Source: Candidatus Kapaibacterium sp.
Lineage (GTDB): Bacteria > Bacteroidota > Ignavibacteria > Kapaibacteriales > UBA2268
Assembly: GCA_023957315.1 (NCBI GenBank)
Contig: JAMLHE010000001.1
Coordinates: forward strand, 1-64,000
Reading direction: 5' to 3'
DNA length: 64,000 nucleotides
The notes beneath the pieces are model-generated. The model was not told the origin of the DNA and made no database searches. It worked only from the letters and a program-made list of their open reading frames with translations. A program made the position numbers and the translations under genes. Of this stretch, positions 7,760-15,530 are shown piece after piece (the stretch's first letter is position 1; each line of letters starts with the position of its first letter).

Positions 7760-9106
7760 CTACGTAGAAATTATCACAATCTCAACTCTACGATTGAGTC
7801 TTCTGCCGAATTCGGTATCATTGGTGGCAAGTGGTCTGCGTTTTCCGAGCCCTTTTATTTCAATTCGTTTGGGAGAGATACCCTTTTGAATCAAATAATT
7901 TCGGACACTATTGGCTCTTGCTTCGGACAATTTGTCGTTCAAATGATGAGAACCAATGTCGTCGGTATGCCCTTCTACTAAGATATTGATATTCTTCTTA
8001 TTTTCCATGAACTCGGCTAAAATGTCAAGTTCGCGAACGATTTCAGGCAAATCGGCACGATTAGTCTGGAAAAGCAAATTTTCTATGATTAATTTTCTAC
8101 CAAGTTCGACAATAGGGATTGTTTTTCTAATCAATTGTTTACTGTCACTGCTGAACAAGGCAATTTCGATAGAATCGGGTATCGTTTCTTCGGTTGATTC
8201 AAACGTCAAATAGTAAAGATTTGTCAACTGGCTTGAGAAGTTATCCAAAATAGTCGAAAAGGGATAATCAATATCATAAAAGGTTCCGCGTGTTTTACTC
8301 GAAATCACCTTGTAATTTGTGAGTTTTGGAGGAACAATCGTAAAGACACGAATATCATTTTTTTGCATCATTTCTATTATACTTGAAGTAGTTTGGTCTG
8401 TCACGCCATGCCCATCTTCGCCCTTTTGGTGATATGGAGCATCGGTAATCATAACACAAACACGATTTGATTCCTCTCTCCAATCTATCATCTTAGCTGC
8501 CGCTTCTAATGCTTCGAGAGCATTTTCTTTTTCATCACCGCCACCACGTGCTTTCACGGGATTTAACCATTTCAAGAAGTCTGATACATTTGAAGTCGGG
8601 TTATAAACTTTCTCAATATCATCGCTAAACAAAATTAAACCCAATCTATAATCAATACCACGTTTGACAAGAGTTTGGGTGAAAAAGGAAATATTTGATT
8701 TGATTGAGTTGATGATTGGTTGCATTGAGCCTGTTATATCAACGGCAAAAACGAAATCAACAGGCACATTTTCAGCGACCGGAATTTTCTCTACCTTAAG
8801 AATATCACGTCTTCTCCCCTTTTCAAAGACGAATAAGTTTTCGGCAGTAAGTGTATCAAGTGGCTCACCAAGTCGATTATAGGCTTCAATCATGATTTTA
8901 ATCATAGGGAACGTTGTGATGTCAACACTACGGACGGTAATTTCTATTTCTTGGCGGGCAGATTGAACTCTGGCGTCTTCGAGTATTTCCCGAGCCTTGT
9001 CATCAGATTCCTGATTTTCAGACTGCGAGAATATATCCGTTGCCATTAATATGAACAAAATCAGAATCGCATGAACAATTTTTATATGCAACAAATTGGT
9101 TAACAT
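7760..9106 (-). CDS. secreted VWA-OmpA protein
   Basis: 448 residues. A signal peptide (ILILFILMATDIFSQ, ~1-27) has no lipobox, so the protein is probably periplasmic or outer-membrane associated without a lipid anchor. A ~80-residue Ig-like stretch follows, then a VWA domain (~115-290) with the MIDAS motif VDITGSMQ, and a C-terminal OmpA domain (~335-448) with VEGHTDDIGSHHLN and the LSEARANSVRNYL segment for peptidoglycan binding. It is the last gene of the run that begins with the GldM-like protein at 14797, separated from the gene upstream by ~98 bases that contain a terminator-like hairpin, so it may have some independent expression. It shares the VWA-OmpA order with the lipoprotein at 2308-3762. 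Confidence 0.85.
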   Translation of the reverse strand: MLTNLLHIKIVHAILILFILMATDIFSQSENQESDDKAREILEDARVQSARQEIEITVRSVDITTFPMIKIMIEAYNRLGEPLDTLTAENLFVFEKGRRRDILKVEKIPVAENVPVDFVFAVDITGSMQPIINSIKSNISFFTQTLVKRGIDYRLGLILFSDDIEKVYNPTSNVSDFLKWLNPVKARGGGDEKENALEALEAAAKMIDWREESNRVCVMITDAPYHQKGEDGHGVTDQTTSSIIEMMQKNDIRVFTIVPPKLTNYKVISSKTRGTFYDIDYPFSTILDNFSSQLTNLYYLTFESTEETIPDSIEIALFSSDSKQLIRKTIPIVELGRKLIIENLLFQTNRADLPEIVRELDILAEFMENKKNINILVEGHTDDIGSHHLNDKLSEARANSVRNYLIQKGISPKRIEIKGLGKRRPLATNDTEFGRRLNRRVEIVIIST

Positions 9107-9153
9107 TTTAAGCTTTTAGGTACTTTTTAAAATAAATCGGTTTAGTCAAAATA

Positions 9154-9194
9154 CAAAACCCCGCAACCAATATAAAAATATCATTACGGGGTTT
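9154..9194 (-). terminator. terminator-like hairpin between operon genes
   Basis: On the minus strand AAACCCCGTAAT...TTGCGGGGTTTT forms a GC-rich stem (9156-9163 with 9187-9194) followed by TTTT. It lies directly after the stop of the 9205-10656 gene and may separate or attenuate expression of the following VWA-OmpA gene. Confidence 0.65.
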
Positions 9195-9204
9195 CATAAC
9201 GAAA

Positions 9205-10656
9205 TTATATAGTCAATCTTATAACGGGCGATATCATGAAGAAATTCTGTATTTCAAAAGGTCTTGCATCTCTCATAGTTGTTGAGTATTTGCCTTCAAG
9301 ATAGAACCAATCACCAAATAATGGCATAAAGACTCTGGCAAGAAATACTTGGTTTGAAATTTGAACACTTGCTCCGAATGGGAAAGCTGCTTGGCTTCTG
9401 TAGGATACTTTGAAAAACATCCAATCAGCAACTTCATTTGGCTTGTATGTCTTCAAACCGTCAACGTTTTCATCAGTAATTCTATGTATAGGACCAAAAC
9501 CTTCAATCGGTTCTTCGTATAATGCCGCTTCGCTTACTTCGGTATAATTGATACCAAAATCAAATCTGAAATAATTTTCCGGATTTCTCTTATCTAACCA
9601 CCAATGATAGAAAGCAGTAAATTGTCCGGTAGCTCTTAAGAGAGGAACTGTATGAGTAATATCATAAGGTCTTGAGTCGTTGAATTGAACATTTCTATCC
9701 TCGTTTTCAAACTTACCATAAGTTTTAAAATCAATTGTTTGAGTTCCGACTTTTTGCATAGGCAACTCAACATTCAATCCTAAACCGAATGCAGGGTGGA
9801 ACCAAGCATGAACATCAGTACCAAAAATCAATTTACCACCGGGTCCGGCATTAAGAGTACGGTCGGCAACCCAACTAAGCAATGAGTTGTTATTAGCCAA
9901 ACCACTCGAAAGACGATAGCCACCACCTAAGTAAGCATTTATCAAATAAGGAATACCTTTATTTGTTTCTAAATCATTATTAATATAGAGTGGTCTTTGG
10001 AGCAAAAGTTTCGCTTCGCCTGCAGACCAGAAATGGTAACCAACTTGGTCAGTACCCATAATGGAACGTAACCAGAAACCTGTTTCACCGATTTTCATAG
10101 CTTGCTCGAAAAGCGACAATGTAAAAGCATGGTCAACATTTGTAGGTCGGTCTAAATAATCGGTGATGATTTCGGCTTGCGAAGGAGTGATAGGAGCTTG
10201 GGTTGGCAAATCGGTATAGCAATAATCGCGACGTGCATAATCATTAGGTTCACCGCGTAGCATACCTGAATAGAACAAATTACCAGCCAGAAAACCAACC
10301 AAAACGTCGCTGAAAGTAGCCTCGATTTCTGTGGCATTCATATCTTCACTGCCACAAGTAATCATCAATATTTCAAATGGGTCATAATCAAACTCCCGCG
10401 GTGCGGCAAGTATTTGAATATCTTCTCTACTCAAGCTACTTTCGGGGTAACCATGATACAGAAAAGACTGATATATTTGGACTAACAAATCCGGTTCGCA
10501 TACTTTCCAACGTGGAAAATACTGAACAATTTGCGGATCCATTGTCGTAAGCGAATCAATGACTCCTTGTCTGTCTAATATCTGAGTTTTGGCTTCAGAA
10601 TTGGTTAACATAACCAATACAGCCGAAAAAATAATAAAGTTTACAATCTTTTTCAT
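9205..10656 (-). CDS. predicted outer-membrane barrel protein of the GldM-like operon
   Basis: 483 residues, family not recognised. The signal peptide is MKKIVNFIIFSAVLVMLTNSEAKTQ. The first ~150 residues include LDRQGVIDSLTTMDPQIVQYFPRWKVCEPDLL, a mostly helical segment with two cysteines (PRWKVCEPD and MITCGSED). The rest is strand-rich and typical of an outer-membrane beta-barrel (AYLGGGYRLSSGL, YFRFDFGINYTEVSE, VFLARVFMPLFGDWFYLEGKYS), ending in ISPVIRLTI. I chose the ATG at 10656 (MKKIVN); the in-frame GTG two codons earlier is unnecessary. It follows another barrel-like gene at a short distance and probably works in the same envelope complex. It does not show the features of PorP/SprF clearly enough for a name. 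Confidence 0.65.
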   Translation of the reverse strand: MKKIVNFIIFSAVLVMLTNSEAKTQILDRQGVIDSLTTMDPQIVQYFPRWKVCEPDLLVQIYQSFLYHGYPESSLSREDIQILAAPREFDYDPFEILMITCGSEDMNATEIEATFSDVLVGFLAGNLFYSGMLRGEPNDYARRDYCYTDLPTQAPITPSQAEIITDYLDRPTNVDHAFTLSLFEQAMKIGETGFWLRSIMGTDQVGYHFWSAGEAKLLLQRPLYINNDLETNKGIPYLINAYLGGGYRLSSGLANNNSLLSWVADRTLNAGPGGKLIFGTDVHAWFHPAFGLGLNVELPMQKVGTQTIDFKTYGKFENEDRNVQFNDSRPYDITHTVPLLRATGQFTAFYHWWLDKRNPENYFRFDFGINYTEVSEAALYEEPIEGFGPIHRITDENVDGLKTYKPNEVADWMFFKVSYRSQAAFPFGASVQISNQVFLARVFMPLFGDWFYLEGKYSTTMRDARPFEIQNFFMISPVIRLTI

Positions 10657-10688
10657 AATCACTTTCGTTATAAGTTTACAAAATTCGA

Positions 10689-12415
10689 TTAAAAATTAAC
10701 AATGAATCGAGCCATCGGTAAAAACACGCTTTTCTTTTCCCACATACGAGGGTCTTCTGTAAATGCTTTGAAAAAGCCTTTAGCATCCAATCTCAATGAG
10801 AATGTATTATCAACTATCGGAACTTGAAGCCATACATTAGTATATAATCCTTCGTCAAAATATTGCATTGTAACACCAAATGGAGTTGACAATCCACGAG
10901 CCATAAAATCTATTCGTCCGGAAATTCCACCAATTGATTCGTCGCCGAGTCTTTCGTAGGTAATCTCATTTCGACGAGTTTCGGGATTTTCTTCACTATT
11001 ATGATACCATTTTTCTAACCATAAATTGTACCACCTAATCCAAATCTGAGTAGATAGTCTCTATCAATTGCGACGGCGAAGGTATAATGCAATTGGGCAT
11101 TGTAGCGAATTAAATAGTCCAAATCAAAAGGGTTGGTTACATAAGTATCGGGTGAAAGATTTCTTTCGCGAGGACCTTCGACTGCATCTCCAAATACATA
11201 ACCCAATGCAGCGTTGAATATACCACTTTTAGGGATAACTGCAAATGGGAAATCAAATTCACCCGCTACACCTACACCGGCATGGGTCAATGTTCTTTCG
11301 AGGTTGTAAACATCAGTTGAAAGATTTGACCAACCGCTTGTAGGAAGGATTACACCCAATTTGACAGCTTCCCAAATAGCACTAACTGTCATTCTTTCAC
11401 TCCAGAAAGAAGGGTAATTTATGCTTTCGATACCATACTTTAGTTCTACACCAAATTTTGGCAAAGCAAGATTGGGGCGTCTGTCCAAAGTATCAGTATA
11501 TCCATCAGGATAAACTAACATCGGGTAGTCATATTGTCTCCAACTGATTAAATCACCGCTTACGATAATTTCATTGAATTTATCAGTTATATCAAGAGCT
11601 TGACCTTCAGAAATTCTTTTGAAAGACTGAATATCGAAACTTTGAACTTGAGATTCGTTGCTGATAAGAGATTTGGTCACGCCTGCTTGAGGTGCAAAGA
11701 ATTTGATATAAGTACCAATTCCTTGTGCTTCGAGAGTTTTATCTTCTACCATGCCTTGCATGAATGCATTCATCAGCAAATCGTAAAGATTGTCTGCACG
11801 GTAATCTTTAGGGTCGAGTGTATGCTCTTTCAATTCCGGATAAGTATATACATTTGTCGGAGAGGGTCTGTTTATATTTCTTGACAAATTACGTTCATCA
11901 GAATACGATACAATCATCGCAATAATAGTATTGGGAGTGAGTTGTTCGCGACCCTTACGAGTAGTTACAATATATACATTACGGACTTGTGCAATTACGC
12001 CTCTGTCTTTACTTTTGTAGTAATTGAAAATACAATCGAAAGATTCGGGTATCGGCAATGACCTACCAAATAAAGTACGTTGAATAGCACCTGCATTGTC
12101 ACCATTGTTTACACCGGTTTCAATCATTTGCAAAACAGCAATATCTACACCTTTCAAACATTCTTCATCAGCAGTTACTCCCATTTCTCCCAGAGTTGCT
12201 GCTTCGTCTCTATCCTTGATAATCCTACGGATATCCTTTTGGTCTTTGAGACTATATACAGAGATGTTGGAAAATCTGTAATTTTTAAAATTGAAAAGAA
12301 TACTCTCAAGTTTCATTCTGAAAGACTCGTCGCCAACTTGAGCTTCGGAGCGTTCAGGTAAAGTCAGGAACAGCGTCGCAATCAACACGACAATGAATGT
12401 TGTTTTCTTAAACAT
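10689..12415 (-). pseudogene. large predicted outer-membrane barrel protein, interrupted by a frameshift
   Basis: Reading from the ATG at 12415 (MFKKTTFIVV, preceded by an aaggg ribosome-binding site) gives a signal peptide ending near ERSEAQ, a ~220-residue soluble N-terminal domain, and a strand-rich C-terminal region up to a TAG at 11015 right after RFGLGGTIYG. Shifting by one base in the region 11015-11030 continues an open frame without a stop (LWLEKWYHNSEENPETRR...) to a natural end at 10689 with MARFIVNF, a normal barrel terminus. So a single indel splits one gene of about 575 codons. The N-terminal domain does not match GldN as I know it. It lies between the GldM-like gene and a second barrel gene, so loss would matter for that operon. 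Either a real recent mutation or an assembly error; the clean continuation favours one event. Confidence 0.7.
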
Positions 12416-12499
12416 TTTATAGCCCTTGCAATTCAAACATTTTATTTTCATTTAATTAATTTACTATTTATCAAAATATATATACTTCAAAATTTCTTG

Positions 12500-14797
12500 T
12501 TAGCGAAGCCCACCACCACCACCGGGACGTCTTTGTCCTTCGCGTGCGGGTTCGTAATTAATTGGTATTCTTAAACTAGTAGTAGTCGGTGCCGAGCGAA
12601 TTCCGTTAACAGGGTTAGTAGCAACCGCTGATAAAGGTACAACTATTTCGCCTACAACTTTCGTTTCGCCTCTTTCGAGTTTACCGGATATTTCAAATTC
12701 CATTCTATAGTTACCGTCAGCGTCACCGTCCAACATTGGTTCGGTAATCGCAGTGAATCCTTTCAAACCGTCAGTATTTATAGCACCTGCAACTTGAAGA
12801 GCAACATTTGCATATTGGTCACGTGATGCTTGAGGTTTGGATACACTAATACCGGTAATTACGATTCTTATTTTCGCCGGTGGTCCGTTCGGGTCAACGT
12901 TCATCCTGACTGAGCGGATACTTGGTTCTTCTTGACGAATCGGGAAAGTAGCTTCAGGGAATAAATCAACTTCACGGTTAGTAAGAGGTTGTATCCACGC
13001 AATTCTCAAAGTCACTTCTTTTGCATCAGGAGTGAAATAGAAGCCATAATCACTACCGATACCAAGCCCATAAGTTTCAGGATATTGATTATTTGCATCA
13101 GTTTTCACAGTAATACGGAAGTCCTTAGCCGGAATCTTACCACCTGAAGTAGGTTCAACATTGAATATCAATGGATAACCGTAGAAGGCAAATGAACTCA
13201 TTCTTGTTTTCAAATTCGATTCTGATTGTTCTGTCAGACTCGTTGAGAATATTTCAAGCTCCATTGTCTTATCTTCTGATTTCGTAGACAATTGATGAGT
13301 AATTTCAACATCATATTTACCTGGAGATAGTACTTTATCTACTACACCACGATATAGCCTGCTTTCTCCGGATGGAGGTTCAGCTATTCCAAGTCCTGCA
13401 ATTTGGTCAAGGGGTTGGAAGTTAAGTCTTGCAATAGTATTGCCATTCTTGTCCTTGACAATACCGGTTAAATTGTTTTGGTTTGGCTGGTAAGGTGAAA
13501 TATTGAATTCAAATACAGCTTCAACCTCATCAAATGAAGGCAAATAAGTTGGCATAGTTATAGTCGGAGAGGCAATTGTAGGCGTAGGAGTGACAACACG
13601 AATGTTAAATTCGATACTACCTCTGTTTTGTTCAAAATTCACAGATTGTCCCGGAGCTAAAAGCTTCACAATGTAACCATAAAGATTGATGTTTCCGATT
13701 ACTTCTTCAGCGTCATCCTCAGTAGATGCTTCCATTTTTGCTTCGTTTAATTTTTTGTTGAAATCAACAATATTATCCGATTCGCTTAAAGATTCAAGCG
13801 ATGGCAAACTATATTTATCAAGACGCAAAGTCAATTCTTTCATAACCTTTCTCAAATCGCGAACAGTTAATTGGACAGTACCAATATTGACTGTAGCTTC
13901 GTCACTTACAGCATCCACTTTTTGGTCGGCTTTGACACCAAGGATTCTGTTAGTTCTCGATTCAAATCGTAGTTTATACCAGCCTGATTGATTTGGTGGT
14001 TGGAAATGAACAACAAAGGCGCGTCTGTGCATATCAGTTGCACCACTATATTGGTCTGCACTTGATTCCGCCGAATAATAAAATATACTATCTTCAGGCA
14101 TATTCGGTGGACCGAAAGAAGGACCAATCATTCTAAATATTTCAGCAGGGTAAAAAGGTGCAATTTCTTTCATATTGATTTGTGAGAGGTCAATATTATT
14201 GAAAGTAGCTTCTTTGTCAAGATTTAATTCTCTAACACCCAAAAACTCCCACTGAACATCAGGGAATTCTCCACTAATCTTATCACCGGGGACAAGATTG
14301 AGGAAGTCAACTCCTTGACTCTTGAGATAATTTTCCGTTGGGAATGGGGGTGCATTTGAGGGGTTATCGTCGTTTGAATAGAAAATTTGATATTGCAACT
14401 GCTCAACATTAGCCAATTCGACTAACTTTTGAAGACGTTGCACATATTCTTTTTCGGTTTCAAACTCTCGTTTATTTAGTGAAGCACTGACATCAGTCAC
14501 ACCTACTTCAACGATATATTTACGGTACGATTTGATATCTGTACCAAAAATAGCTTTGATATCAACACCGGGAGGAGGCAATGTGATTTCATCCTGTGGC
14601 CTGGTGTTAATACCTTCGGTACCTGCGCCCGATTGAAGTTGTGAGAGAATACTTTCGACTATTCTCATAGCTTCTTGCGTCTTCTTATGAAGATGTTCTT
14701 CGGCTTCATCACGCTCTACAATGATGATGAGAAGCTCTAATACAACCGCAAGATACAATACGAAATAAACCTTACCGGCTCCGCCGCCTTTTGACAT
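12500..14797 (-). CDS. GldM/PorM-like membrane-anchored periplasmic protein
   Basis: 765 residues. After a short glycine/lysine-rich start (MSKGGGAGK) comes one membrane helix (VYFVLYLAVVLELLIIIV, ~10-27) containing a buried glutamate, then an amphipathic helical segment (RDEAEEHLHKKTQEAMRIVESILSQLQ) and about 650 residues of strand-rich, Ig-like domains, ending in a glycine/arginine-rich tail. This single-helix-plus-long-periplasmic-stalk layout is that of GldM/PorM, the T9SS subunit that transmits energy from the inner membrane to the outer-membrane ring; those proteins are ~520 residues, so this one is longer. No GldL, GldK or GldN is adjacent. A strong site (tttggaggtaataac) precedes the ATG. 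The family assignment is inferred from architecture and needs a profile search. Confidence 0.55.
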   Translation of the reverse strand: MSKGGGAGKVYFVLYLAVVLELLIIIVERDEAEEHLHKKTQEAMRIVESILSQLQSGAGTEGINTRPQDEITLPPPGVDIKAIFGTDIKSYRKYIVEVGVTDVSASLNKREFETEKEYVQRLQKLVELANVEQLQYQIFYSNDDNPSNAPPFPTENYLKSQGVDFLNLVPGDKISGEFPDVQWEFLGVRELNLDKEATFNNIDLSQINMKEIAPFYPAEIFRMIGPSFGPPNMPEDSIFYYSAESSADQYSGATDMHRRAFVVHFQPPNQSGWYKLRFESRTNRILGVKADQKVDAVSDEATVNIGTVQLTVRDLRKVMKELTLRLDKYSLPSLESLSESDNIVDFNKKLNEAKMEASTEDDAEEVIGNINLYGYIVKLLAPGQSVNFEQNRGSIEFNIRVVTPTPTIASPTITMPTYLPSFDEVEAVFEFNISPYQPNQNNLTGIVKDKNGNTIARLNFQPLDQIAGLGIAEPPSGESRLYRGVVDKVLSPGKYDVEITHQLSTKSEDKTMELEIFSTSLTEQSESNLKTRMSSFAFYGYPLIFNVEPTSGGKIPAKDFRITVKTDANNQYPETYGLGIGSDYGFYFTPDAKEVTLRIAWIQPLTNREVDLFPEATFPIRQEEPSIRSVRMNVDPNGPPAKIRIVITGISVSKPQASRDQYANVALQVAGAINTDGLKGFTAITEPMLDGDADGNYRMEFEISGKLERGETKVVGEIVVPLSAVATNPVNGIRSAPTTTSLRIPINYEPAREGQRRPGGGGGLR

Positions 14798-15530
14798 GTT
14801 ATTACCTCCAAAAGTGATTTCTTCACTTTAAAAAATATTTATCTTTACTTCAAACTAATAAACTTTTTTTTACTATCATTAATTTATTTACGTAATTTAT
14901 GAATTTTTCTTTAAAATCCACAATAAAAGTTCAATTAAAAAATCTTGTTAGAAAATTTCAAAGATTCAGACAACTAATTTATAGTAATTAGTTGATAAAT
15001 GCAAATAAAATTTAACATAAGAGCAAATTTATTTATGAACATTTTTTCAGTCTTGACTTCTTTTTAATTAAAATTTGGTCATACATAATCTATACTAATA
15101 CTGTATTCATAGAGTAAACAACTTCGTTTATGAACAAATATTCATTTTTTTATCAGCTAATTAGAATTTGCCAATAAAAATTTCTGTCTGATGTTCTCAA
15201 TCAGTCTTTTCTATAAATCTGCTTTTCTAACATGTAATCAAAGAACGAATGTACATAGATGCCCAAATTTCAACCAAAAATCGTCGCTAATAGAATAGCT
15301 AAGACAAGGGGGAGCAAATTTTTCTTTCACCCAAATCAAAATGATTTGCACTTGGCATACCCAAATCATTTTTAACCATTGTCAAATAACTTAACGAATT
15401 CTTAATTTCTATTTTCAAAAAGATTCTTAATTATTTGTAATATAATATTAATTTTCGATTCATAAGCTACTTTTTTAAATTTTTTTTCATTTTTCTTTCA
15501 TTTTTTTCAATAATTCTTCTTCCAAATCTT
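14798..15530. other. 733-base gene-free AT-rich interval
   Basis: No convincing ORF on either strand. It lies upstream of the GldM-like gene (minus strand) and downstream of the ChaN-M1 gene. The one clear structure is an inverted repeat, aaaatgatttg (15338-15348) with caaatcatttt (15362-15372), and nearby the related ttgatttgggtg; it may act as a terminator for the gene ending at 15531. The rest would hold the promoter of the GldM-like operon, but I found no pair of boxes matching the consensus; taaatttg-like -7 boxes occur without a -33 partner. Confidence 0.6.

Noticed and set aside
10689..12415. GldN/PorN
   Set aside because: The N-terminal domain shows no similarity that I can recognise to GldN, so I left it as a barrel-like protein.
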